DNA of 64,000 nt from Monosporascus cannonballus (GCA_004154925.1 QJNS01000001.1:1-64000); one strand, 5' to 3'; counted from the first letter of the stretch, positions 13,001-24,238 are shown. Translations and numbers: made by a program. The notes: generated by a model from the sequence alone, not told the origin.

Positions 13001-16000
13001 TAACTATTTACTAAAAAGTTACTAGTACGTTCGTAAATCTTATTAATATAATTAAATATTTAAATAATCCGTATTTCGTTTTAAAGGTTATTTTTTATTC
13101 GTATTTTTTTTAATTTTAATAAAGTTGTATTTATTTTTAAAATCGAATATTATAAATTATTTGGTTCCGTAAAATCGGTTTTTTATTTCCGTAATTAAGG
13201 ATAATAATATTCGATTTTTGATAATAACGTCGTTTAATTATTAATAATTAATTATAAATTACAATTTCTCATTTTTCTAAATACGAAGAATATAAGGTAT
13301 CTTGCTGGTAATTTTAAAGGTTAAATCTATCTTTTTTGTAGCCGATTTTTTAGGTATTTTTTAAAAGTACGTAATTCGTTTTCGTTAAGATTATAAATGG
13401 GGTAAAATTTTATGGAAAATCCTTTTTTAAAAATTATTTCATAATTTTATTCGCTATATTTTAATAATTTTATATTAAACTTTTTTCTAAAAAGCTGTTC
13501 GTATTTATGGTATTATAATAATATATTAATTAGATTTTTTAACTTTTTGAGTTATTATTCTTGTTATTTTAAATCGTTATTTAATTACCTTAATTTCGTT
13601 TTGATAATAATAATAATACGTCGTATTCTTTTTTAATACCCGTTTTTTTTCTTATATTTTATTTTCTTAGATAATAAGGTATTTATTATATCCTTATGCC
13701 TATATTTATCGTTATTATCGATTAAATATTAAGATCTTAATTTTTTCTTTTATTTATTAATAAGGTATAAGATAAACCTTACCTAGCCAGTTTCGTTATT
13801 AATCAAAATTTCGTATTGGCGTATTTATAATAATTTTAAAATTATATCGTAATTTCCAAATAAAACGACATCGAAATTAACCATCTAATATCGTTTTTAA
13901 ACAAAAATTTCAAAATAATTAATTTCGTATATAATTTTTTTATTATCGTAAACGAATTCTTAACTTTCGGCATTCGTCGTTATATAAGGTTTTAACTTAT
14001 ATTTCCATAGCAGTTTGAACTTATTAACCATATCCGATGCAATATAATTTCCGCCCAAAGCTCCGTAATCCATTATTGCGGTATACTAATACGTTCCGAT
14101 TCGTATTTTTAAAATAATAAGGTCGTTAACGTTTTTTATCGTTACGTTTAAAGCCTTTTTTGGAAATTTCTTTTAATTTCTTTAGGTTTTATTATCTTAC
14201 GGCTTTTTTATAGGTAACCTTTTTTTTAATTTCTATTTAAGTTTGTTAAGCCTTATCTATATTTCTGTATACAGCGCATTAAGCTACTGTATTTATCGTT
14301 GTTGTCGGCGTATTGTTCTTTCGAACCGTATTAATTATTCTTAATTTTCTTGCAGTTTTTCTCCTTATCGAATAAATTATTTTCTCATATTTGCGATTAT
14401 ATCTTATTATGCGTCGTTCTAGTTATTATTTCAAAGATCTTTTATGAATTCACGTATTTTTTCTTTAATAATTTTTCTTTTTTAAGGATTTGTAATAAAT
14501 GCTAATTGACAATAAAGATCCGTAATAACTTTTTAATAGTGCTTTTTTACCGTACGCTGGATTAACTCCTTTTTCGTTTAGTAATTATACCATCTTTAAT
14601 AATAAAAGGGATTTTCCTATAGGCATTACTTTTTTTTAGGCCAGCTTTTTGCTTCGGCCAACTATTGGATATTTCCTAAGGCTATAGTTCGAAATTGTCG
14701 ATATTATTATTTGTCGTTTTTGTTATGCCCGGTACGGTTTGGAAAGTCGAATCCCTTATAATATATTCGGATAATTCGTATATGGATATGTTATTTCCAT
14801 TTTTCGTAGTCGGGATATTTTCGTCGTTAATAATATATAGCATGTATTTTACCGTATCGATTAGGTATTCCGGAGCAGAATTTTTCTGTTTAATCTCGGT
14901 GTTCGTATAACCATCCTTATAGCGTTTTTTGTTATGTTCGTAATACTTATTAAGCCAGTTTTCTGGCTTTTCGCATTTTTCGTCGAATTTCTTATTGTGA
15001 TGGTCCTTATTAAACCTTTTGTTTAAAGCTTAATATGTATTTGATTTGGATTATATTGATAGTTTTGCTATCGTTTCTTTAGTTATTTCTGGATTGTTCC
15101 TCCGGTATAGGGCTCCAGTTATCTTGTTGTAGCTTTTTAGGTTTTTTGTACTTATAAACTTTGTATCCTATTTTGCCATAGTTAAAGCATTTAATTTGGC
15201 TCCAATCCTGTTTGTGGATAACGCCGAGTTTTATAGGTTCTGGCGCCGTTCCGTAAAAAGTAAGGGGTACGTCTCGGTTTTTCCCTTGGTTAAATTTGTT
15301 ATATCTCGAACGTAAGGCGTATTATCTTTTTTTTATCGTTTTTTAAATTATCGATTATTAATTTTAATTACTTTTGCGATATACCGATTTAAGATAATTA
15401 ATTGCTTAATCCGAATAATCTTATTTTTTACATTATTCTTTAGCTTTTTATAAAACATATTAATAAGGACGTCGGTTTCGTCGTTTTCTTATCCGACCTT
15501 GGCCGTAAAACTTTTAAAGGTTACGACGTATTTGGACGCAGGTTTTTCTGTTAGAATTATAAAAATTATTAAGCCGTTAATCGTTTTTCATCCGGATTGC
15601 CGAAATTATTACGTATTTTGTTTTCGAAATTAATATAAGTTAAAAAGATTTCGTTAATAAAGTTTTCCTTATTTACTTTTCTTATTTTTAGGAAATTTCT
15701 TATAATAGGCTTAAATTAATTAGCTGTATTTCTTATTAGGTATGTTTTTATTGCTAGGACCATATCCGCTGGGTTATTAAGATTTAAAAAGCGAAGGTAA
15801 ATTCGTACCTAAGTTAGGAAAATATAAAGGTTACTTTTTTTATCGTAAAGTTCTGGCTTTTTTGGCTTTATACGGGCGAAAGAAGGTTAGGCAGGTAACG
15901 TAACTCTAAGTTATCGAATTTCTTTTTTTAATTTCCGAATTCGAGCTTAAAGCTGTTAAATAGGGTTTTTTTAAACGCTGGTTAATATTTTGACAGTATT

Positions 16001-16048
16001 AAATATTACTTAAAGTTTAACGATATTACTGAATAAAAGTTTGCAACG

Positions 16049-16412
16049 TATAACAGCTAGGCGGTTTAACTAATTATTAAATCTTAAGTCGACGGGTTTA
16101 TATTAGCAGAAATATCGTAGGAATCTAAGCAATAAATATAGTAATATATTACGTTTTATAATGCTAAAGATATTTTAAATAACGATATTATATTATAAGC
16201 TAAAATTATTTAAATTATAGAAATAATAAATGTTTTATACCTAATTTTTTTATCCTGTCGAGCCCGGTTTTACAGGCTTTACGATCGATCTTATTGAGCC
16301 CGGCTCTATAGGCTTTACGATCGATTCTGTCGAGCCATTACGTGACTCGACCCACATGGCTTAGTCATTGTTGCGACCGTTTTTTGAGGCCGCAGCCCGT
16401 TAGGTCATAACA
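16049..16412 (-). repeat. 5' LTR of element A2
   Basis: 364 bp, same length as its partner. The outer end GGTCATAACA is intact and TATAC follows immediately. Confidence 0.8.
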
Positions 16413-17912
16413 TATACGTTAAATTAACGTTTTTTCTGTTTGGTAATTATATTATCTATAATAATAAAAGGGGTTTTTCTACAAATACTACTTTTTTTTA
16501 GGCCAACTCTTTGCTTCGGCCAGTTATTAAACATTTTTTAAGGGTATGGTTCGAAATTATTAATACCATTACTTATTATTTTTGTTATATCCGGTACGGT
16601 TTAAAAAATTAAATCTTTCGTAATATATACGGGTAATTTATACGTAAATATGTTATTTCCATTTTTCGTAATTAAGATATTTTCGTCGTCGACAATATAT
16701 AACATACATTCTGCCATATTAATTAAGAGTTTCGGAACAGATTTTTTCTATCCAATTTTAATATTCGCGTAATTATCCTTATAATACTTCTTATTGTACT
16801 TACGATACTTACTAAACTAGCTTTTTAGCTTTTTATATTTTTCGTCGAATTTCTTATTGTAATAGTTCCGGTTGGACCTTTTGTCGTAAGCCTGATATAT
16901 ATTTAGCCTGAACTATGTTAATAAACTTGCTATCGTTTCCTTAGTTATTTTTGGACTATTCTTTCGGTACGGGGGTCCAGTTATTTTATCGTAACTTTTT
17001 GGGCTTTTTGCATTTATAAGCCTTATGTTCTATTTTGTCGCAATTAAAACATTTAATCTGGTTCCAGTTTTATTTATAGGTAATACCGAATTTCATAAAT
17101 CCTAGCGCCATTTCATAAGAAATAAAGGTATATCTCGTTTTTTTCCCTGATTAGATTTGTTATATTCCGAATATAAAATATATTATTCTTTTTTTCCTGT
17201 TATTTTTCAAACTGTTAATTATTAATCTTAATTACTTTTGCAATATACCGGTCCAGGGTAACTAATCGTTTAATCTGAATAATTTTATTTTTTACATTAT
17301 TCTTTAACCATTTATTAAATATGTCGATAAAAATATCAGCCTTATTATCTTTTTATCCTGCCTTAGCCGCAAAATTCTTAAAAGTTACGGCGTACTTAAA
17401 TATAAGTTTTTTTATTAAAATTATAAAAGTTGCTGGGCCGCAAATCGTTCTTTATCCGGATTACCGAAATTATCGCATATTTTATTTTCGAAATTAATAT
17501 AAATTAAAAAGATCTCGTTAATAAAAATTTCCCTATTTATTTTTTTTACTTCCAAAAAACTTTTTATAATAGGCTCAAATTAATTAATTGCATTTTTTGT
17601 TAGGTATATTTTTACTGTTAAAATTATATCCGCTGAATTATTAAAATCTAAAAAACAAAGGGAAGTTTATGCCTAAATTAAAAAGGTTTAAAGGTTATCT
17701 TTTTTATCGTAAGACTTTGGTTTTTTAGGCTTTATACGGGCGAAAAAAGGTTGGGCAAATAGCGTAGCCCTAAATTATCGAATTTCTTTCTCCAGTTTCC
17801 GAATTCGAGCCTAAAGCTACTAAATAAGAGTTTTCTAAATACTGGTCGACATTTTAATAATGTTAAATATTGTTCAAAGTTTAACGGTATTATTAAATAA
17901 AAACTTATAACG

Positions 17913-18271
17913 TATAATAAATTATAAAATTTAACTAATTATTAAACCTTAAGTAAACGGGTTTATATTAGCGGAAATATCGTAAAAATTTAAGCAATAA
18001 ATACAATAATCGTATTATATTTTTTAATACCTTATTATTATAAACGATTAATATTAATAAGTATTATAAGCTGAAATTATTTAAATTATAGAATTAATAA
18101 ACATATATATCTTTATTCCGTTAATTAAATTATTACCCGTAAGTTGGTAATCCGGCTTACTGGTTCACCACCAGTGAGTTGGTGATCCATCACGTGACCT
18201 GATCTACATAGTTTTCTTGGCCTTTTCTGCTGCGACCGTTTTTGGAGGCCGTGGCTTGTCAGGTCGTAACA
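17913..18271 (-). repeat. 5' LTR of element A1
   Basis: 359 bp. The outer end AGGTCGTAACA is intact and is followed by the target duplication AGGAT at 18272-18276. Confidence 0.8.
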
Positions 18272-18276
18272 AGGAT

Positions 18277-18629
18277 AATATAAAGGATAAAATTATTTGA
18301 ATTAAATAACCAATTACCCTAGATCGATATATCGCAGAAATAATTAGGATCGACAACCGATACTTTGAAAAACGATAAAAAAAAAGGGATAATATACCTT
18401 AAGATCGAGATATAACAAATTCAACTAGGAGAAAAAACGAGACGCGCCTTTTACTTCTTACGGAGCTAAAAAATGCGTTCGTTTATGGCATTCAAGCGTC
18501 GAATAACTTTTTCGCGAAAAAGGCGAGGCTGTTTTTTTTCTTTCTTAGATTCTATTTCAATATCCGAGTAATTAAGGACCTAGTAAATAGGCTATTTGGG
18601 TTGCTTATTAGTAAATATATCGTCGGCGA
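18277..18629 (+). mobile_element. Element B, right part: continuation of decayed gag
   Basis: Directly after the A1 target duplication the plus strand reads as Ty3-type gag again. A segment at about 18312-18370 reads PITLDRYIAEIIRIDNRYFE, the typical gag block before the zinc knuckle. It joins in sense to the gag fragment ending at 4907. After about 18500 the similarity is lost. No plus-oriented 3' LTR for B is present in the window. Confidence 0.6.
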
Positions 18630-19106
18630 TATTGTTCAAAGTTTAACGGTATTATTAAATAAAAGCTTATAACGTATAACGATTTAAGGTTTAACTAATT
18701 ATTAAACCTTAATCGTACGGATTTATATTAGCAGAAATACCGTAAGAATTTAAGTAATAAATATAATAATTATATTATGTTTCGTAATTCCAAAAATATT
18801 TTAAATAACGATATTATATTTATAAATATTGCAAACTAAGGTTATTTAAACTTTGGAAATAATAAACGTATATATTTTTTATAAATGTTATTAAATTTTT
18901 TAAATCGTTTCAGATCCATATCGGATAAATGTATGGATCCCGTTAAATCTCTTAAATCTCTCCGAATCCATACCCGATAATTATATGGATCTTATTAAAT
19001 CTCTTGGATTATTCCGGATTTATGTCACGTGATTTCGACCTATTTGGATCCCGTTTTGGTTATCAAATAACCGTTTTCGAGACCTTCCTCTGGTTGGGTT
19101 ATAATA
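18630..19106 (-). mobile_element. Truncated minus-oriented LTR of the element B family
   Basis: An LTR of about 432 bp (18675-19106) is the inverted counterpart of 3861-4293. It carries the same GGATCC-type repeats, and its outer end reads TATTATAACCC on the minus strand. About 45 bp of matching leader follow to its left before similarity stops abruptly. No target duplication pairs it with the plus copy, so it is probably a separate truncated insertion. Confidence 0.55.
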
Positions 19107-19278
19107 AAAAAAATATTATTTGTCTGTTATTAATTATAATGTTTAAATTATTTAAAATAAAATTTAACATTAGCTTTTTTAAATTTTGTTACTATGTTCT
19201 GTCATTATAAAAGTAATAATTGTTTTAAGTCGTATGAAGCCTTTTAAACCTGTAAACAAAAACTTAAACGTACGAATT
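19107..19278. other. AT-rich spacer of unknown origin
   Basis: No LTR block or coding similarity was seen. It abruptly replaces the 3' end of the biotin synthase pseudogene, so a rearrangement or a further decayed element is likely. Confidence 0.4.
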
Positions 19279-20401
19279 TTGATAGGTACGAGCGCGTTGA
19301 CGAGGAAGCTTTCGCGATGCGCCGGGAGCGTGGACACGGCGTGGAGCAAGCCAACGCGGTCTTCGTCCTTCTCGCCAAGGCCGAGGAAGCCGCCCGAGCA
19401 GACGCTGATGCCGGCGTCGCGGACGTGGCCGAGGGTGCGCAGGTGTTACGACCCGACAAGCTCCGGTCTCAAAAAACGGTCAAACAGGAAGCATACAGGC
19501 TACTTACCGGGTTACGTAATGGTGATTATTGCCAAGCTAATAATTATTAATAATCAAAGGTAATCCCAAATAATCGTAATTACTACTAACGGCATAATTA
19601 CGAATAATCAAGCCAAAAAGGAAAAGGATATATACGCTTATTATTTCCATAATTTAAATAACTTTAGCTTATAATACAACATCGTTACCCAAGGTACCTT
19701 TGGCATTACGAGATGTAACACGTTATTGTATTTATTGCTTAGATTCCCACGATACTCCTGCCAACATAAACCCGTCGACTTAAGGTTTAATAGTTGGTTA
19801 AACCTCATAGCTCGTCACAGCAGGCGCTCGTCGTACGTGCGCGTGGAGATGACGGACGGGTAGAACTCGCGACTGGTGTCGACGTTATGGTTGTAGGCGG
19901 TAAGCCCTGCGGCTTTCAGCCCGCGCGCCTGCGCCGCGTCAATCATGTCGTGCCAGACAGCGCCCATGCAGAACCGCGTGCTGCCGTTCTCCTTCGCCGC
20001 GCTCGCCGCCGCCAGCACGCGTCTACGCTCTCTGTCTTGGCTTCTAGTCCCGTGCCCTTCTGATACTGCGTCGACTGTGCGCAGTACTTGCGGTCCTCCG
20101 TGAAGCCGCCCGTCTTGATGTTCATGAGCGTGCACAGCTGCACCTCGGCGGGGTTGTGGAAGCGGCTGGTGTACTGTGGTCTGAGAAGAAAATGCGTGTA
20201 AGCAATCTTCTTTTTAGGAGATACGTACGGATGAAAACTCTGCCCTACTGCTTGGTAAACCAGTTCCATCCATGGCTCGTGGTATATTGCCGTAATTTCC
20301 CCTCTCGTCCAGTCGTTCCTCACCGTCGTAGCCGCCACGGCTTTACGGAGAACTGGGTGGCCATTGCGAAGGTATACAGAAGCATCAAGTTTCGTGGCTG
20401 G
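19279..20401 (-). pseudogene. bio2: Biotin synthase (radical SAM, Bio2/BioB type), multiply broken
   Basis: Biotin synthase inserts sulfur into dethiobiotin using a [4Fe-4S] cluster and S-adenosylmethionine. The minus strand from 20401 reads HPVLRKAVAATTVRNDWTR, then YHEPWMELVYQA, an intron of about 75 nt, [49 protein letters not shown] and STRTYDERL. It resumes beyond an inserted LTR with [18 protein letters not shown] and VNALVPIK. The cluster motif CxxxCxxC reads F-TED-R-KY-C, so two of three cysteines are lost. There is also a frameshift after GLEAK, a deletion of about 30 residues joining WHD to MIDAAQA, a solo LTR (19444-19819), and truncation of both ends (LTR at 20402, AT-rich DNA at 19278). 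The GC-rich sequence looks little touched by RIP. Confidence 0.88.
19444..19819 (+). mobile_element. Solo Ty3-type LTR inserted in the biotin synthase pseudogene
   Basis: 376 bp, from TGTTACGACCC to GCTCGTCACA, with TG...CA ends. It is flanked on both sides by GCAGG (19439-19443 and 19820-19824). Removing the LTR and one GCAGG restores the biotin synthase reading across the junction. It is much less AT-biased than A1 and A2, so it is probably younger, or too short for strong RIP. Confidence 0.92.
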
Positions 20402-20630
20402 TGTCAGACCTAGCTGGAGGCTAGTCTGTTAGCTAAGCCGTGGCTTAGTTAGCTTTGCTACTCGTGGGATGCGTTGCTCGAAGCTCCGCTATCGCTTTCG
20501 GTCAAATATAGCTGTTTTATGTGTATTTAAGGAGGCTTCACAACCCTCTCTTTCTAGACAGGATCTCTTCGGAGATCAACCTGTTAATATCTTCTTCATT
20601 CAGCCATATATGCTTCAGTGTGTGATATCA
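20402..20630 (+). repeat. Copia-like LTR, plus orientation
   Basis: 229 bp starting TGTCAGACC and ending TGATATCA, with a near-identical inverted copy of the same length at 22018-22246. Its outer end abuts the biotin synthase pseudogene (preceding bases GCTGG). The internal flank GGGTCTCATA resembles a Copia-type tRNA-iMet primer site only loosely, so the Copia assignment is tentative. No partner LTR in direct orientation was found. Confidence 0.6.
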
Positions 20631-22017
20631 GGGTCTCATAAGATCTCTGTTAAGAATCTGTTGTGATTGCGGCCAAACATCCGGCGAAGTAGGTCGGTAC
20701 GGTACAGGTTGCACCGTGCTGGTGATCCAAGGGATGAGCCGCCTCGGAAGCACATACTCTGATTGTTGTAAGATGGCGTTATGAACGTTCTTAACAGAAA
20801 GTAATACATGTTGCCCGCTGTGAAAGCATGCGCTTCCTGTGAAGCCAGGTATCCGGTTTGCTTCCTGCTTAGGATCACGGCGAAATTGTTGGAGCCTTGG
20901 GTATCCATAAGTCGTCCAAGTTACAGCTTCGCTGTGCACGCAGCTTAATTTCGGGGACCACATCATCAGGAGGCTTGACGGTATTCCGGTTTAAAATTTG
21001 AGAGGGATGAATCGGGTGAAAATCGCAGAGGGTTTGCTACGTACTGTGGTGTTAGGGGTATCTTTTAGCACAGAGTCAGGTGTGTGGGCCATGAGGCCCA
21101 CCTGGTAATCCCAACGCGTGAGAAAGTAGTCACGTAAGTACCGATCGGCTGCCCTGTAAAAGCTACACCTAATTTGTATAGCGTTGTTACTAGCGCGGCC
21201 CACTGCTGCACGACAGTGCGCTAAAACATTCATCAAACAGCACCCGGAACCTGGGTCCCCTCGCAAGAGGGAAAGGCGGTGACTTCTACGTTCGCAAGCT
21301 TATGGAGGGTAAGATGCTTGAAACCGATATAAATGATTTACGGTGGTCCTTGGAGAAAGTTTCATAGAATAGCTTGCGGGAAAGGGATAAGGGAGCGAAA
21401 ACGCAAGCTGAGAGCTAACTATTGGGCGATTTTGGTGTTCCTGGTGCACGTGACGGAAAGTAAGCACGGATCAAATTTTTAAGGTCACTCGGGTGACCTG
21501 CCGTATAGAATCTCTGCGAGGGGGCGCCCATAAGAGCGATCACCGAATCTAATGATTCGTGACGCGTCAACTTCAACGCCCAGAGTTCAAAGTCATTTTG
21601 TCTATGACCACCCGGGATCGGGGGCGCGATTCAGTGTGATTTATACTGAAAAGTTTACTTGTGATCCAGTGCCCGCTCCTGGATCACAGATCCTTCAGTG
21701 ATCCGCTAACTTGATTTATTCCGCTCCGACCGCTTCGGCTGGATGGTTGCCCTTTAAGGTGGTCTCCCCTTCCTGACCGACTAGCCCAGGTGACTAATTT
21801 ACATGGTTCAATATGGCGCTCCATCTCTTGCACACGGTGTTCGCCTATAGGCTTACTAGCATGTTCGTTGCAGCAAGCCTTGCAAGGCCTGTCCCGCCGG
21901 CAGCCGTAAGGCACAATATTCGCCCACACGCCGGCGCCGCCGTTGGGCTGGAGCAGCCAAGCATGGACTCGGTCGACCTTCCCGGCTCCGTCCTCGCCCA
22001 ATCCAGCTATGGGACTC
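20631..22017. other. Unassigned sequence between two inverted LTRs
   Basis: This 1.4 kb of moderate GC holds only short reading frames. The minus-strand frame 22001-21684 (WLLQPNGGAGVWANIVPYGC) is open for 105 codons without a family I recognise. A 150-bp segment (21078-21230) recurs outside the LTR pair at 22776-22936. Confidence 0.4.
21078..21230 (+). repeat. Dispersed direct repeat, copy 1
   Basis: It shares several blocks in the same order with 22776-22936: GTGGGC..GACCCA/GGCCCA, AAGTACC, GGCTACAC(T/C)TAATTTG and ACTAGCGC(C/G)GCCCAC. The two copies are clearly diverged. Confidence 0.5.
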
Positions 22018-22246
22018 TGACATCACATACTGAAGCATACATGGCTGAATGAAGAAGATATTAACAGGTTGATCTCCGAAGAGATCCTGTCTAGAAAGAG
22101 AGGGTTGTGAAGCCTCCTTAAATACACATAAAACAGCTATATTTGACCGAAAGCGATAGCGGAGCTTCGAGCAACGCATCCCACGAGTAGCAAAGCTAAC
22201 GAAGCCACAACGCAGCTAACAGACTAGCCTTCGGCTGGGTCTGACA
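22018..22246 (-). repeat. Copia-like LTR, minus orientation
   Basis: 229 bp, reading TGTCAGACCC to TGATGTCA on the minus strand. It is near-identical to the plus copy at 20402-20630 and oriented towards it. The inner flank on the minus strand is GAGTCCCATAGC. Confidence 0.6.
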
Positions 22247-23099
22247 GATCTGAATCTAGTTAAAATAGAAGTCTCGGATACAAAGAAGTTTACGGCGACT
22301 ACTAGCTTCAGTGAAGAAGCATCAACACAGAGCAGCACGAAACCAAGCATGTTTACGGACGACGATGCTCTCGCAAACTAAGGATTTGCCGAAGACATGT
22401 CGGCGCTGCAGGAAGGCGACGTCCAAGCAGCCCAAAGAACGGACAACTGGTACTGGGAGATGTGCCCAGCCTACAGGCTCAGAGTGGCAGATCTCCAAAA
22501 GCTTCTCAATATTCTATTCAATACTCAAATCCAGATATACCTAACAAGAAATGACGGTTGCTTCAGATTCAAGATCCCAAGAGCTCTTACTACGGTTCGT
22601 GCACCCCTCGCCCGCAAGCTTTCAAATACATTATTCTTCAGGCTATTCGACGTCGAATCTTAATTTCGTCATATGCAGAGAGGAAATACATTCAAGACAA
22701 TATGCCGTGTGATGATGATGACGAGCTTTTCTACGAATAACCTCAGATCAGGTTAAACTTTAATCACACTGATAGGTATGTGGGCTAGAAGACCCATCGG
22801 TACTAACCGTCCTTAGATTAGTGTATTCCAATTCTTCGCAAGTACCTATGCCTGACCCATGGAAAGGCTACACTTAATTTGGGTAGCCTGACTACTAGCG
22901 CCGCCCACCGGTACCTGACAGCGTGTTAAATATTTTGCCTGATACCGTAGCACAGCATACCAATTAAGGAGAGGGCAGCTTCTGATCAGAATATATATGT
23001 TCCGTTATTAGTCTCCACAAAAGCAACACCCCTGCAAAGAAGCCATGCAATTAGTGTCAGCTAGCCAGGTGTGCTGTAGCACCAGCGAAGGAAAAGTCA
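22247..23099. other. Unassigned region
   Basis: Several overlapping frames of 60-88 codons on the plus strand (22311-22740) show no recognisable family. The region contains the second copy of the dispersed repeat (22776-22936). I see no supportable gene. Confidence 0.4.
22776..22936 (+). repeat. Dispersed direct repeat, copy 2
   Basis: Diverged copy of 21078-21230, in the same orientation. Confidence 0.5.
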
Positions 23100-23129
23100 C
23101 TGATCGGAGAACATGTATTACATTGGTAG

Positions 23130-23370
23130 GCTATATTTAAAGCAGTACGCGTACGCAAGCACACGCAACTAGCCAACAAGAATATAACAAACTGATGTCT
23201 CCTGTATCTGACACATGCAGGGTCTTCGTCGCGGACACGGTGGGCAACCTTGATGGCGACCTGGGTCTTCCCGACGCCTCTGAGGCGACTTTTAACATCC
23301 CGGAGCATCCAGCACTTTTGGTATCCCTTTGCCTCCCTTGAGCGAGACGAGTACCGGGCAATCGGCGGCC
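23130..23370 (-). pseudogene. NB-ARC / NLR-type NTPase fragment
   Basis: On the minus strand the frame around 23285-23220 reads SRLRGVGKTQVAIKVAHRVR. This is the Walker A (P-loop) block of fungal NB-ARC proteins, normally GLGGVGKTQ(I/V)A..(Y/H)A.R(F/V)R. An SREAKGYQKC-like stretch lies upstream. Neither the Walker B motif nor the repeat domain can be followed, and the surrounding frames are closed, so this is a relic. Such proteins act in fungal non-self recognition, the same functional class as the HET pseudogene at the left. Confidence 0.6.
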
Positions 23371-23834
23371 TTGCTACTAACACTTGGAAGTAGTGTACAG
23401 CAAGCTTCGGCGTAATAATATTCGCGACCTTCTGAATGGGCGCTCGATCGATAGTGTGCCTCACGCTCTCGGATTATGACTTGGCAAAACGCTCTTGAAG
23501 AATACAGATTTTATTAGTTAAGTTCCTAGACAAAGCCCCACTGGCTCCTGAATTAAAAAAGGAGTCGGAAGCTTAACAACGACAAGGTTAAGCCAAGACG
23601 GGCGCTAGCTACTGGGATTCCCTGGCTAGCGAAATCTGAAACCTCACCCGCGCCCCCACCCCACCCCCACCCATACCCATCGCGCTAGAAATGCAGGATC
23701 CTAGTCAGCCCTTAATCAGCCACCTGTCCGTTTTAAGAGGTGGAAGGTGGGGCTCGGGAAAAGCGAAGACAGGGCTAACCCCCGCTGCGAGGTGTCCAAT
23801 TCTGACCTCCGAGGGATCCGGAGAGCTGGAACTA

Positions 23835-24236
23835 CAACTCGCAGGGGTATTTTCAGTTAGTTACCTCCACCACCCCACATCCGTCCTTATACAGCTAGTA
23901 TGTATACTCCCATACATTTTATATGCAAAAATACCTCCATCAATTTCCCATCACTTTGAGAACAAGGCTTTATCCTATTCCGTTATACCAGTGCTAACGT
24001 AACGAATAAATCTTTAAGAACGGTATGCCAAGCCTTAAATACCGCCATATCCAGTTTTCCCTTTATTCATAATTACACATTATACTTTTCTCCATAAGAC
24101 TTCATCGATAGTTGTTGCTAATGATGTTGCCCTGATGTTATTTTCCATACAAATTGTATGGGAGGCTACATCCTAACCGTATTTGGGAAATAATCGGCGG
24201 GTGGAGGTAACTAACTGAAAATATCCCTGCGAGTTG
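23835..24236. mobile_element. 402-bp MITE with 37-bp terminal inverted repeats and TA duplication
   Basis: The ends 23835-23871 and 24200-24236 are inverted copies of each other with one mismatch. They start CAACTCGCAGGG and continue through TTTTCAGTTAGTTACCTCC. TA lies on both sides (23833-23834 and 24237-24238). There is no coding capacity. The TA target and size fit a non-autonomous Tc1/mariner/pogo-type element. Confidence 0.9.
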
Positions 24237-24238
24237 TA

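Larger units (their letters stand above)
9724..16412 (-). mobile_element. Element A2: full-length Ty3/gypsy retrotransposon nested in A1
   Basis: Two LTRs of identical length (364 bp; 9724-10087 and 16049-16412) flank a 6-kb interior. TATAC occurs at 9719-9723 and at 16413-16417, a perfect target duplication. A1 sequence runs continuously when A2 is removed. On the minus strand, gag lies at about 14.5-16.0 kb. It includes a zinc-knuckle remnant reading CFNYGKIGYK near 15185-15215, where the family has CFNCGKxGHK. An RNase H segment near 12.4-12.55 kb reads KLKTDILDYALGAVIG..YGKLH, and integrase lies at about 11.5-12.0 kb. Numerous stops and AT bias show RIP inactivation. Confidence 0.87.
4908..18271 (-). 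mobile_element. Element A1: Ty3/gypsy retrotransposon, complete but split by A2
   Basis: Its LTRs are 4908-5267 (3' LTR) and 17913-18271 (5' LTR), 360 and 359 bp. The element is flanked by AGGAT at 4903-4907 and at 18272-18276, a perfect 5-bp target duplication. The minus strand of about 6780-7030 still reads as a Ty3-type integrase: a CARAKTRRHKPYGELQPL-like block, then FDFITKLPISED and IFVIVDRFTKF. RNase H and reverse transcriptase remnants lie to the right up to 9723. The gag part lies at 16418-17900, on the far side of the inserted A2 element. Stops in every frame and strong AT bias indicate RIP; it cannot encode protein now. Confidence 0.85.

Noticed and set aside
19943..20338. 131-codon frame as an intact small gene
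   Set aside because: It is a biotin synthase fragment containing an unspliced intron, two lost cluster cysteines and a frameshift.
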